DNA of 64,000 nt, taken from Lactobacillus sp. W8174 (lineage in GTDB: Bacteria; Bacillota; Bacilli; Lactobacillales; Lactobacillaceae). The translations under genes and the position numbers were made by a program. Shown here one piece after another: positions 50,739 to 59,384 of the stretch (its first letter is position 1; every line of letters starts with the position of its first letter). The DNA lies in contig NZ_JACFRN010000003.1 of the NCBI RefSeq assembly GCF_016100975.1, forward strand, positions 124,001 to 188,000, read 5' to 3'. The notes below the pieces were generated by a model, which ran no database searches, was not told the origin of the DNA, and was given only the letters and a program-made list of their open reading frames with translations.

Positions 50739-51812
50739 ATGACGAAACCAACTAATATTAATGAAGTGACACCGCAAGTTTTTGCAGAAAATAATTTCCC
50801 AGAATGGGGCACTTTCTTAAACGAGCAAATCGCTGCAAAAAAGGTACCTGAAAAATCGTTTGCAATCTGGTGGCTAGGCTGCATGGGTACCTGGCTCAAA
50901 ACACATGAGGGCACAAATATTGCAATTGATATGTGGAACGGTACTGGTAAACACACTCATGGCGACGGCAAGATGCGTCAAGGTCACCAAATGATGAGAA
51001 TGACAGGTGGAGAGGCTTTACAACCTAATTTACGTAATAAACCGTACGTAATTGACCCATTTGCCATCAAAGATTTAGATGCACTGTGTGTCACTCATAC
51101 TCACCACGACCACTTGGATATTTATACAGCAGCCTGTGTTAACAAGTTTTGCCCTAATGCAAAATTTATTGGTCCTCAAGGCGTAGCTGATGAATGGGAA
51201 GAATGGGGCGTTCCATCAGAAAAAATCACTGTAGTTAAACCTGGAGATGAAGTTAAGGTTGGTTCAGTGACAATCAAGGCTTTGGAAGCTTTCGACCGGA
51301 CTGAACTTGTTACAGAAGATGATCCGAACGTTAAATTGGCAGGTACTAAGCCAATAGAAATGGCCAAAGTAGCAGTTAACTACCTCGTAGAAACTTCGGG
51401 TGGAAACTTATACCATTCAGGCGATTCACACTATTCTAACACTTTTGTGAAACATGGTAACGAAAATAAGGTTGACGTTGCCCTTTGTGCATATGGTGAA
51501 AATCCACGCGGAATTACGGATAAACTTGATGATTCACAAGTTTTGCGCATGGCAGAAGCTTTAAAAACAAAAGTTATTATCCCAATGCACTATGACATTT
51601 GGACGAACTTCTATAGCGACCCTAAAGATATTTTGGCTCTGTGGAACAGAAAAAAGAACCGCTTACAATATCAATTTAAACCTTACATTTGGCAAGTCGG
51701 TGGCGAATTCAACTTCCCTCAAGATAAAGATAAATTTGAATATATGTACGATCGTGGCTTTCATGATGCATTTAAGAATGATCCTGACTTACCATTCCCA
51801 GAATTACTATAA
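50739..51812 (+). CDS. ulaG: L-ascorbate-6-phosphate lactonase
   Basis: 357-residue metallo-beta-lactamase-fold hydrolase that opens L-ascorbate-6-phosphate to 3-keto-L-gulonate-6-phosphate. The metal motif THTHHDHLD is near residue 120 and further ligands follow (HSGDSHYS near 225, PMHYD near 285). Length and sequence match UlaG. ATG follows AGGAGG. First gene of the operon, 42 bp after the promoter -10. Confidence 0.95.
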   Translation: MTKPTNINEVTPQVFAENNFPEWGTFLNEQIAAKKVPEKSFAIWWLGCMGTWLKTHEGTNIAIDMWNGTGKHTHGDGKMRQGHQMMRMTGGEALQPNLRNKPYVIDPFAIKDLDALCVTHTHHDHLDIYTAACVNKFCPNAKFIGPQGVADEWEEWGVPSEKITVVKPGDEVKVGSVTIKALEAFDRTELVTEDDPNVKLAGTKPIEMAKVAVNYLVETSGGNLYHSGDSHYSNTFVKHGNENKVDVALCAYGENPRGITDKLDDSQVLRMAEALKTKVIIPMHYDIWTNFYSDPKDILALWNRKKNRLQYQFKPYIWQVGGEFNFPQDKDKFEYMYDRGFHDAFKNDPDLPFPELL

Positions 51813-51848
51813 TTCTTTTTTTCATTAAAAATTTGGTAGGAGGAAATC

Positions 51849-52325
51849 ATGCTCAGATATTTTTTAGAAAATCACTTGATTAATATCAGTCAGAAACACC
51901 CGAAAGATTGGCAGGAAGCCATCAGGATATCCGGTGAAATAATGAAGAAAAATAATCTTGTCACGGATAAATATATTGATCAGGTAATTGCAGACGTCAA
52001 ACAATATGGACCGTATATTGTGATTGTTCCCGGTGTGGCAATGCCCCATTCGCAAGCCAACAGTTCGGAGGTTTTAGGTACTGGTATTGGTCTGACAATA
52101 TTTCCAGAAGCAGTTTCCTTTGACCCAAATGATCCAGAAAAAGATGCGCAACTATTCTTTATGCTGGCTGCTAAAGATAACCCTACTCATATGAAAAATA
52201 TTGCTAACCTTTCCAACTTGCTGATGGAAGATGACATGATTGAAGACCTACGTAAAGTGAAGAATTTACAAGATTATCAAAAAGTCATGCAAAAACATGA
52301 TAAGAGTAAAGAAAAAAGCAGGTAA
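51849..52325 (+). CDS. ulaC: PTS EIIA component, ascorbate type
   Basis: 158-residue EIIA of the mannitol/fructose-like family. The phospho-His is in GVAMPHSQAN near residue 70. It passes phosphate to UlaB. ATG follows TAGGAGG. In E. coli the order is ulaA-B-C; here the EIIA gene comes first, directly before ulaA, whose start lies 5 nt after this stop. Confidence 0.9.
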   Translation: MLRYFLENHLINISQKHPKDWQEAIRISGEIMKKNNLVTDKYIDQVIADVKQYGPYIVIVPGVAMPHSQANSSEVLGTGIGLTIFPEAVSFDPNDPEKDAQLFFMLAAKDNPTHMKNIANLSNLLMEDDMIEDLRKVKNLQDYQKVMQKHDKSKEKSR

Positions 52326-52330
52326 GAAAA

Positions 52331-53824
52331 ATGCAAAATATTTTAAATGCTTTATTAGCTATTTGGAGCTACTTTGCCACTAATGTTTTAAATCAACCAG
52401 CGTTCATGATCGGTTTCATCGTTCTCATTGGCTATATTTTGGAACGTAAAAAGTGGTATGAAGTTCTGTCAGGTTTTTTAAAGGCTACAGTTGGCTACTT
52501 TATATTAGCTGCCGGTTCTGGAGGTTTAGTTAACACTTTTAGGCCGATTCTTGTAGGCCTAAAAGATCGTTTTCATCTTAGTGCGATGATTATCGACCCG
52601 TATTTTGGACAAAATGCTGTTAACGCCGGCATCATGCAACGCTTTGGCCGTTCATTTGCGGACACAATGCTATTACTGTTATTTGCCTATATTATTAATA
52701 TTTTATTGGTCAGATTTTCCAAATACACTAAGCTGCGGGCCGTGTTTACTACGGGCAATGTACAGGTGCAGCAGGCGGCAACTGCCTTTTGGTTGATATT
52801 ATTCTGTTTTCCTAAATTAAACCGCTTTTCGATTTTAGCAATCATGAGTTTGATTTTAGGACTCTACTGGGCTGTGGGTTCAAACCTAACAGTTGGTATC
52901 ACTCAAGAATTAACTGATGGAGCCGGTTTTGCTGTTGCTCACCAGCAGATGTTTGGTATTTACTTTTTTGCCAAGCTTTCCGAAATGATTGAAAAGCATT
53001 CGGTAAAAAAGAGCAAGGGTAAAAACAAACGACTTGAAGACATTAAATTGCCAAGTTTTATGTCAATCTTTAATGACAATATGGTATCAACTTCAATCTT
53101 AATGTTGATTTTCATCGGCGCAATTTTAGTAGTTTTGGGGCCAGATTATTTAACCAAGGCTCACTTTATGCAAAAAGGACAAAGTTTTGTCTTTTACATT
53201 TTGCAAACAGCCCTGCAATTCTCAGTTTATCTGGCAATCCTTCAGCTTGGCGTTAGAACTTTCGTTAATGAATTAACTGAATCCTTCACGGGAATTTCAG
53301 ATCGCTGGCTGCCAGGAGCTGTACCGGGTATTGACGTTGCTGCCACCTTAGGTTTTGGCTCCCAAAATGCACAAACTATTGGTTTTATGTTTGGCGCATT
53401 AGGCCAATTTACCATGATTATCTTATTGCTTGTTTTCCACTCACCAACTTTGGTTATAGCCGGATTTATTCCACTGTTCTTTGACAATGCCGCTATCGGC
53501 CTGTATTCAAATGACCGTGGAGGCTATAAGTGTGCGATGATTATGCCGTTCATTTCCGGTTTAATCCAAGTTGCAGGTTCAGCTTTAATTGCTACCTGGG
53601 TAGGGATGGCAAGATACGGTGGCTACCTCGGCATGTTTGACTGGGCTACTGTTTGGCCATTCTTCACTGTAATCATGAAATATCTCGGCTATATCGGTGT
53701 AGCAGTAATCATCATTATGCTTTTAGCTATTCCACAATTACAATACCGTGCCGATCCTGAAGGTTACTTCATGATCACTGAAGATTACCCAGCATGGAAG
53801 AAATTAAATAATAAAGAAGAATAA
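52331..53824 (+). CDS. ulaA: PTS EIIC component, ascorbate permease
   Basis: 497-residue membrane transporter of the EIIC-GAT/SgaT family, with about eleven helices. Family segments are seen at DPYFGQNAVNAGIMQRFGRS and GAVPGIDVAATLGFGSQNAQ. It imports L-ascorbate with phosphorylation by UlaB. A cytoplasmic basic loop lies near residues 220-235. Ribosome site AGGTAAG overlaps the ulaC end. Confidence 0.94.
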   Translation: MQNILNALLAIWSYFATNVLNQPAFMIGFIVLIGYILERKKWYEVLSGFLKATVGYFILAAGSGGLVNTFRPILVGLKDRFHLSAMIIDPYFGQNAVNAGIMQRFGRSFADTMLLLLFAYIINILLVRFSKYTKLRAVFTTGNVQVQQAATAFWLILFCFPKLNRFSILAIMSLILGLYWAVGSNLTVGITQELTDGAGFAVAHQQMFGIYFFAKLSEMIEKHSVKKSKGKNKRLEDIKLPSFMSIFNDNMVSTSILMLIFIGAILVVLGPDYLTKAHFMQKGQSFVFYILQTALQFSVYLAILQLGVRTFVNELTESFTGISDRWLPGAVPGIDVAATLGFGSQNAQTIGFMFGALGQFTMIILLLVFHSPTLVIAGFIPLFFDNAAIGLYSNDRGGYKCAMIMPFISGLIQVAGSALIATWVGMARYGGYLGMFDWATVWPFFTVIMKYLGYIGVAVIIIMLLAIPQLQYRADPEGYFMITEDYPAWKKLNNKEE

Positions 53825-53845
53825 CTATAGAAAGGACGATTCTAT

Positions 53846-54148
53846 ATGAAGATTTTGACTGCGTGTGCTAATGGTTCAGGAACAAGCTTAATGCTGCTAC
53901 GGACCGTCAAGAAGACATTGGAAAAGATGGGCTACCAAGTAACTCAAGCTGATCATACTTCTATTTCAGAAGCAAAAGGCATTGCGCGTAACTATGACGT
54001 AGTTTTTACCTCAATTCCATTTATCAGTATGTTTGATGAAGTTAAAAAGCGTGGCGGTGAGGTCATTGGCATAAAAAATGTTATTTCAGCTAAAGAAGTT
54101 GAAGATAAAGTAAATGCTTCTGACATTCCCACAAAGTTTAAAAAGTAA
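53846..54148 (+). CDS. ulaB: PTS EIIB component, ascorbate type
   Basis: 100-residue EIIB of the lactose/cellobiose-like fold with the phospho-Cys in ACANGSGTSLML near residue 6. It transfers phosphate from UlaC to ascorbate bound by UlaA. ATG follows AAAGGACG. Closely spaced with ulaA and ulaD. Confidence 0.94.
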   Translation: MKILTACANGSGTSLMLLRTVKKTLEKMGYQVTQADHTSISEAKGIARNYDVVFTSIPFISMFDEVKKRGGEVIGIKNVISAKEVEDKVNASDIPTKFKK

Positions 54149-54160
54149 TAGGAGAAAATA

Positions 54161-54799
54161 ATGGACTTACCAAAATTACAAGTAGCTTTAGACAGTGACA
54201 ATACAGCGCAGGCAATAGATGTTTTGCGTAAAGTTGAAGACGTAATTGATGTTGTAGAAGCGGGAACTATTCTGGTTTATAGAGACGGTTTAAGTGCTGT
54301 TAGGAACCTACGTGCAATGGCACCAGATAAAATCTTGCTGGCTGATATTAAATGTGCTGATGCTGGTACTAAGTGTGGTCAATCATGCAAAGATGCCGGT
54401 GCTGATTGGATGACATGTATTAACGCGGCTACTGTTCCTACTATGAGCAATGCTCAAAAGGAAATTGAAGTTCAAGTTGAACTTTACGAAGGCTGGGACA
54501 ATAAAGAAAGAATGCAGGAGTGGCTTGATCACGGCATTCATCAGGTAGTTTACCATCAAAGTCGTGACGCCAAGTTTGCTGGCCAAAAATGGTCGCAGCA
54601 GGACGTTGAAAATGTCAAAAATCTGATCAATATGGGTTTTAAGGTTTCAGTTACCGGTGGTGTTCATCCTGAAATTTTAAAGCTGTTTAAGGGAGTTCCA
54701 GTTTATACCTTTATCGCTGGTCGTGCTATCAGAGAAGCAGATGACCCACACGCTGTTGCCAAACAGTTTAAAGACGAAATTAACAGAATTTGGGGTTAA
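54161..54799 (+). CDS. ulaD: 3-keto-L-gulonate-6-phosphate decarboxylase
   Basis: 212-residue TIM-barrel decarboxylase of the orotidine-phosphate decarboxylase suprafamily, giving L-xylulose-5-phosphate. The catalytic ADIKCADAGT segment is near residue 62 and the phosphate-binding loop is in VTGGVHPE and FIAGRAIREA near the C-terminus. ATG follows TAGGAG 12 nt after ulaB. A hairpin at 54810 separates it from ulaE. Confidence 0.93.
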   Translation: MDLPKLQVALDSDNTAQAIDVLRKVEDVIDVVEAGTILVYRDGLSAVRNLRAMAPDKILLADIKCADAGTKCGQSCKDAGADWMTCINAATVPTMSNAQKEIEVQVELYEGWDNKERMQEWLDHGIHQVVYHQSRDAKFAGQKWSQQDVENVKNLINMGFKVSVTGGVHPEILKLFKGVPVYTFIAGRAIREADDPHAVAKQFKDEINRIWG

Positions 54800-54809
54800 T
54801 TAAATACTA

Positions 54810-54850
54810 AAAAAGGGGATAAGTGAGCGAACGTTCATTTTCCCTTTTTT
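54810..54850 (+). terminator. Internal hairpin between ulaD and ulaE
   Basis: AAAAAGGG...CCCTTTTTT stem with imperfect inner pairing, in the 72-bp gap. It may lower expression of ulaE and ulaF relative to the PTS genes. Confidence 0.6.
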
Positions 54851-54871
54851 AATAAATATAAGGAGAGAAAA

Positions 54872-55753
54872 ATGACAGTTAATGCTTTAGGAATCTATGA
54901 AAAAGCTTTGCCCCAGAACTTGTCGTGGCGGGAAACTTTTGAATTAACACATGACTTGGGCTTTAATTTTTTAGAATTTTCCGTTGACGAAAGCGATGAA
55001 CGTTTAACACGCTTAGATTGGACACGAGACCAGAGAAGTGAAATCCGTAATCTAATGTGGGAGACAAATACCAGGATAAATAACCTCATGCTATCGGGTC
55101 ACCGACGCTTTCCCTTAGGTTCAGCTGATCCGGCAATTCGCGAGAAATCCTTGTTAATGATGCAAAAAGCAATTGATCTTTGTGTCGATTTGGGAATTCA
55201 CAATATTCAAATGGCCGGCTATGATGTTTTTTATGAAAAAAAGACTATGACTTCCAGAGAATATTACGTTGAAAATCTGATTAAATGCGTCCATATGGCA
55301 GCTAGGAAAAATATTATGCTGTCAATTGAAACGATGGATGATCCCTTTATTAACAGCCTGACTAAGATTGCCCATTATCATGATTTAGCTAAAAGCCCGT
55401 GGCTGCAGGCATATCCTGACTTAGGCAATTTGAGTGCCTGGCCGGAAAACGATGTGCCAGCGCAACTTGAAAAATATATTGATACTATCTGTGCAATTCA
55501 CTTAAAAGACAGTAAAAAAGTTACTCCAACTTTTAAGGGTCAATTTAAGAATGTACCTTTTGGTCAGGGTTGCGTTGATTTTACTGGTTTACTCCGTACT
55601 TTAGTCAGATTAGATTACAATGGCAGTTTTACTATTGAAATGTGGTCTGGAGATAACGGTGATGAAAATGCACTTGATGAGGTAAAAAGTGCCAAGAAAT
55701 TTTTTGATGATATTTTTAAACAGGTAGGCATTACTCAAGAAAAGGTAAGTTAA
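54872..55753 (+). CDS. ulaE: L-xylulose-5-phosphate 3-epimerase (L-ribulose-5-phosphate 3-epimerase)
   Basis: 293-residue sugar-phosphate isomerase/epimerase of the xylose isomerase-like TIM-barrel family, converting L-xylulose-5-phosphate to L-ribulose-5-phosphate. Metal-ligand carboxylates and His are in SIETMDD, YPDLGNL, IHLKDS and FTIEMW. ATG follows AAGGAGAG. It ends 11 nt before ulaF. Confidence 0.92.
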   Translation: MTVNALGIYEKALPQNLSWRETFELTHDLGFNFLEFSVDESDERLTRLDWTRDQRSEIRNLMWETNTRINNLMLSGHRRFPLGSADPAIREKSLLMMQKAIDLCVDLGIHNIQMAGYDVFYEKKTMTSREYYVENLIKCVHMAARKNIMLSIETMDDPFINSLTKIAHYHDLAKSPWLQAYPDLGNLSAWPENDVPAQLEKYIDTICAIHLKDSKKVTPTFKGQFKNVPFGQGCVDFTGLLRTLVRLDYNGSFTIEMWSGDNGDENALDEVKSAKKFFDDIFKQVGITQEKVS

Positions 55754-55764
55754 AGGAGAATATG

Positions 55765-56460
55765 ATGCTGGAAAAATTGAAAGAAGAAGTCTATGAGGCT
55801 AACATGTCACTACCCAAGTTAAATTTGGTGACTTTTACTTGGGGCAATGTTTCAGGAATAGATAGAGAGCAAGGCTTATTTGTAATTAAACCCTCTGGGG
55901 TCCCTTATGAGGAGCTGAAGCCAGAGGATCTGGTGGTTATTAATTTAAAAGGAGACGTAGTTGAAGGAGACAAAAATCCGTCATCAGACACACCAACCCA
56001 TACTTATTTGTATAATCATTTTCCTAAAATTGGTGGAATTGTGCACACCCATTCACCATGGGCAGTTTCATTTGCGGCTGCCAAAATGGATATTCCTGCA
56101 CTAAACACAACTCATGCAGATACCTTTTATACTGCTGTGCCGGCTGCTGATGCCTTGACTAAGGCAGAAATAGAAGAAGATTATGAAGGCAATACCGGTA
56201 AGACAATTGTGCGTACCTTTAAAGAGCGTAATCTTGATTACGAAGCTACACCAGCAGCTTTAGTCAGTCAACACGGCCCGTTTGCTTGGGGTGAAAATGC
56301 GGCTAAGGCAGTTTATAATGCCAAAGTATTGGAAGTAGTGGCAGAAGAAGATTTTCACACTTTAGAATTAACCCATCAGAATTCCGAATTACCGCAGTAT
56401 TTGCTAGATAAACATTATTACCGTAAACATGGTCCGAATGCTTATTACGGCCAACGGTAA
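55765..56460 (+). CDS. ulaF: L-ribulose-5-phosphate 4-epimerase
   Basis: About 231-residue class II aldolase-fold epimerase forming D-xylulose-5-phosphate, which enters the phosphoketolase/pentose phosphate routes. Zinc His pair in HTHSPWA near 95-97, third His in SQHGPFAWG near 170, substrate segment TWGNVSG near residue 28. ATG at 55765 gives better spacing to AAAGGAG than the adjacent ATG at 55762. Last gene of the ula operon. Confidence 0.92.
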   Translation: MLEKLKEEVYEANMSLPKLNLVTFTWGNVSGIDREQGLFVIKPSGVPYEELKPEDLVVINLKGDVVEGDKNPSSDTPTHTYLYNHFPKIGGIVHTHSPWAVSFAAAKMDIPALNTTHADTFYTAVPAADALTKAEIEEDYEGNTGKTIVRTFKERNLDYEATPAALVSQHGPFAWGENAAKAVYNAKVLEVVAEEDFHTLELTHQNSELPQYLLDKHYYRKHGPNAYYGQR

Positions 56461-56483
56461 AAATTAAAAATTGAATCATTAAA

Positions 56484-56565
56484 AAAACTGATAAATCTTT
56501 GTTTGACGATGTAGACTGAATTCTTATTCAAGCCGCATAATTTTAACAAGGTTTATCAGTTTTTA
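56484..56565. terminator. Hairpin between ulaF and the convergent gene
   Basis: AAAACTGATAAA (56484-56495) pairs with TTTATCAGTTTT (56552-56563); the loop is long (56 nt). It can stop transcripts from both sides. Confidence 0.55.
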
Positions 56566-56584
56566 ATTTAAAATTGTTAAGCTG

Positions 56585-57265
56585 CTAATATTTAGTTTCT
56601 TTAATATCGTCTTCTGGTCGGTGTTCTTGAATCCGAATTACCTGCCAGGTAAAATCACTTGCAGGCACATCCTTTAAGGTGATGCTCAATTCGTCATCAG
56701 CAAAAGTGAAATCCAGCTCAGTCCTGTTCTCAATCATTTCGATGCGATTAGGCTTATTTATTAAACCATGGACTTTAATAGTTTCTGGCAGGGGAGCCTT
56801 GATAAAAAGATACTTTTGGTAGTGCACGTGTCTATTTTGTAATACAAAAGCATTATTTTCAACAACCCCACTTATTTTAAGCGCGCAAGGTTCGCTTTCA
56901 TTAAAAGCATGGCCAAAAAGATGCATCCAGTTGTTGACTTGCTTAAGCATTTCTTCAGTTGCAGAAGACAACTTACCATTATCTGTGACCGGAATATTAA
57001 TTATCGTATTTTGCCCATCTTTACGATTGGCTACAAGCTTTGCAATTGGATCCGCTGGGACTAAATCACAACTTTCTTGGATAGTTTCTGCATCGACTAA
57101 AGCAATAGTATATTTTGCACAAGCTTTTTCAAAGTCGGTTTGATAAGCGTCAACGCTGACAGCCCGGGCTCCAATATTGCGAGCAGTTTTAACTAAAAAA
57201 TCAGCGTCTACATCTTTTGCGCTTTTTAGTTTAAAATTTAATACGATGGCAAAATCAGGATTCAT
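56585..57265 (-). CDS. GH29 (alpha-L-fucosidase)-like short protein
   Basis: 226-residue protein that resembles only the end of GH29 fucosidases: IGARAVSVDA near residue 32, then TIINIPVTDNGKLSSATEEM near 88 which aligns with the LLNVGP-x-x-DG-x-IP segment before the C-terminal beta domain. Most of the catalytic barrel is absent and the nucleophile region is not recognisable, so enzyme activity is doubtful. It may be a domesticated fragment or a distant barrel-plus-beta protein. ATG at 57263-57265 follows GGAGAGA. Confidence 0.5.
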   Translation of the reverse strand: MNPDFAIVLNFKLKSAKDVDADFLVKTARNIGARAVSVDAYQTDFEKACAKYTIALVDAETIQESCDLVPADPIAKLVANRKDGQNTIINIPVTDNGKLSSATEEMLKQVNNWMHLFGHAFNESEPCALKISGVVENNAFVLQNRHVHYQKYLFIKAPLPETIKVHGLINKPNRIEMIENRTELDFTFADDELSITLKDVPASDFTWQVIRIQEHRPEDDIKETKY

Positions 57266-57321
57266 TGATTTCTCTCCTTCAGTAGATATTATTAATAAGT
57301 TTAACCCAAAAGGTGGTAAAG

Positions 57322-58089
57322 ATGAAAATTATTATTTCACCGGCAATGAAAATGACAGTTGATAATGACTCTTTTCCTGCAAGGACGCACCCGCAATTTT
57401 TAGCTCAAGCTCAAGAATTAGCTGTTTTTCTAAAAAAATGCAGTTTTAACGAATTACAAAAAATTTGGCAATCTAGTGAGCGTACAACTAAAGAAGGGCA
57501 AAGGCAAATTCAAACTCTAAACTTGAATCAAAAAGATGGTTTAACTCCTGCCATTATTTCTTATTCTGGCATTCAGTATCAATATATGGCTCCCGACCTG
57601 TTCACTAAACCCGCTCTGTCTTATTTGCAAGAGAATGTCCGTATATTATCAGGTCTGTACGGTGTTTTGCGACCTTTTGATGGCGTGTGGCCATACAGAT
57701 TGGAAATGAAAAACAAGGTAAAGGGGTTTAAACAGCCCAACTTATACCGATTTTGGGGCACGACAATTGCGGACAATCTTTTTGATGAAGATCAGATACT
57801 CATTAATTTGGCTTCTAAAGAATATTCGCGCAATGTTACTCCATACGTTAAGAATGGCAGGCAGATGATTACTGTTGATTTTCAAGAAACGAAAAACGGT
57901 CAGTGGAAAACAGTTGGGGTGCATGCCAAGATGGCTCGCGGAGAAATGGTGCGCTATATTGCTGAAAACCAATTAACTGAACCGGAGCAACTGCAGGACT
58001 TTCATGATTTTGGTTTTGTGTTTGAGCCGAAAGTTAGTACTGATAACACTTATGTTTTCAGGACAAAGTTCGATTTTAAACGGCGCTAA
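57322..58089 (+). CDS. yaaA: Peroxide stress protein YaaA (UPF0246 family)
   Basis: 255-residue protein of the YaaA family, which in E. coli limits intracellular iron during peroxide stress and binds DNA. Family landmarks: IIISPAMKM start, GLYGVLRPFDGVWPYRLEM near residue 115, NLASKEYS and the final FVFEPKVS. ATG at 57322 follows AAGGTGG; the in-frame GTG at 57313 sits inside the ribosome site. Next gene begins 29 nt downstream. Confidence 0.92.
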   Translation: MKIIISPAMKMTVDNDSFPARTHPQFLAQAQELAVFLKKCSFNELQKIWQSSERTTKEGQRQIQTLNLNQKDGLTPAIISYSGIQYQYMAPDLFTKPALSYLQENVRILSGLYGVLRPFDGVWPYRLEMKNKVKGFKQPNLYRFWGTTIADNLFDEDQILINLASKEYSRNVTPYVKNGRQMITVDFQETKNGQWKTVGVHAKMARGEMVRYIAENQLTEPEQLQDFHDFGFVFEPKVSTDNTYVFRTKFDFKRR

Positions 58090-58118
58090 AATTTAAGATA
58101 TAGAAATGTGAGGTTATT

Positions 58119-58724
58119 ATGCAAATTGTTTTTGTTCGCCACGGTCAGACAGATTTAAATAAAACCGGTCGTATTCAAGGTTCGGTTTTTGATCATGATT
58201 TAGATGAGACTGGTCGTGCATGTGCTGAAAAAGCTGCTGCGAATTTTGATCCTGCGGGATTTGATGTAGTTTTTTCAAGTCCTTTAAAGAGATCTTTGAC
58301 AACCGCTGAAATTTTTACTAAAGGACAAAAAGAAATAAAAATTGATCAGAGGTTAACTGAAATTAATTTTGGCGAATGGGATGGTCATTTTCTTTCAGAG
58401 CTAGGGCAAAAATATCCTGATGCCATTGATCCTTGGGGCAAGGCTGCAGCTGACTATATTAAATATGCACCAAGTGGCGAATCTTTTGTAGCTCTGGATA
58501 GAAGGTGCGGCAGTTTTTTAGATGATATGAAAAAGAATTACTTGACTAAAAAGGTGCTCGTATTTTGTCATGGTACTTTGATCAGAATGATGTTTGCCCA
58601 CTACTTTACGCATGGTGATATGAAATATTTTGAAACCATGGATAATTGCGCTTTAGCCAAAGTTTCCTACCGTGATGGTATTCCCCGGGTAAATTATTAT
58701 AACCGCATTTTAACTTTTGAATAG
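58119..58724 (+). CDS. Histidine phosphatase family protein
   Basis: 201-residue phosphoglycerate-mutase-like phosphatase. The catalytic RHGQ motif is at residues 7-10 (FVRHGQTDLNKTGRIQG), FSSPLKRSLTTAE carries the phosphate-binding Arg near 55, and FCHGTL carries the second catalytic His near 150. The substrate is unknown. It follows yaaA by 29 nt. Confidence 0.85.
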   Translation: MQIVFVRHGQTDLNKTGRIQGSVFDHDLDETGRACAEKAAANFDPAGFDVVFSSPLKRSLTTAEIFTKGQKEIKIDQRLTEINFGEWDGHFLSELGQKYPDAIDPWGKAAADYIKYAPSGESFVALDRRCGSFLDDMKKNYLTKKVLVFCHGTLIRMMFAHYFTHGDMKYFETMDNCALAKVSYRDGIPRVNYYNRILTFE

Positions 58725-58782
58725 CGTATTAAGTCTCATTCAAGAGGCTTTTTTTATGAAAACAAATATTCGAGCATTATAA

Positions 58783-58837
58783 TTGACGACTAAAAATAAA
58801 TGAACTATTATTTTTATAAAGTGACACGATGTCACTT
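58783..58837 (+). promoter_or_regulatory. Promoter and 19-bp operator of the TetR/ABC operon
   Basis: TTGACG (58783-58788), 17-bp spacer, TATTAT (58806-58811). The palindrome AAGTGACA-CGA-TGTCACTT (58819-58837) covers the expected transcript start. Perfect 8-bp arms and the location just before the TetR gene indicate autorepression. Confidence 0.8.
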
Positions 58838-58862
58838 ATGACAAAGGGAGATGATTAGGAAA

Positions 58863-59384
58863 ATGGCTAAGTCAACTTTTATTAACTTGCCTGCCGGCAA
58901 AAAGAAAAAAATTGAAAGTGCGTTGTTAAAAGAATTCAGCAACTATCCTTTGGCAAAAGCACAAGTAGCGCGAATAGTGAAAGAAACGGGCATCGCACGC
59001 GGAGCTTTTTACAAATATTTTGTTGATTTAGAGGATGCATACCATTATATGTATGAATTAGCTCTAAAAAGTATTCATTTGCCCATAAAAATAAAAGCGC
59101 AGTTTGATGCACAGCAATATTATGACAATGTTGTTCATTTTATTGAAGAAATGCAGGCAAGTACATATGCTGGATTAATAAAAATGCATATCTTGTATAA
59201 TGAAAGTTCGCCTGGTCATCCTTTTACACCAAAAATACTAGCTGGATTAGATCCGCAGAATTGGAGTGCAATGGTGCTCAGTCATGCCACCATTCGCTTA
59301 GTATTAACAAATCCAGTTCAAAAAAAGGCAATTATGACTCGTTTTAAAGCGAGCTTGGAACTGTTAAACAAAGGAAAGAACTAA
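58863..59384 (+). CDS. TetR-family regulator of the ABC efflux operon
   Basis: 173-residue regulator with a TetR helix-turn-helix (KAQVARIVKETGIARGAFYK, then YFVDLEDAY). ATG at 58863 is preferred over 58851, which overlaps the ribosome site. The stop overlaps the permease start (TAATG), so the genes are translationally coupled. The operator at 58819 suggests it represses its own operon until a toxic ligand binds. Confidence 0.85.
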   Translation: MAKSTFINLPAGKKKKIESALLKEFSNYPLAKAQVARIVKETGIARGAFYKYFVDLEDAYHYMYELALKSIHLPIKIKAQFDAQQYYDNVVHFIEEMQASTYAGLIKMHILYNESSPGHPFTPKILAGLDPQNWSAMVLSHATIRLVLTNPVQKKAIMTRFKASLELLNKGKN

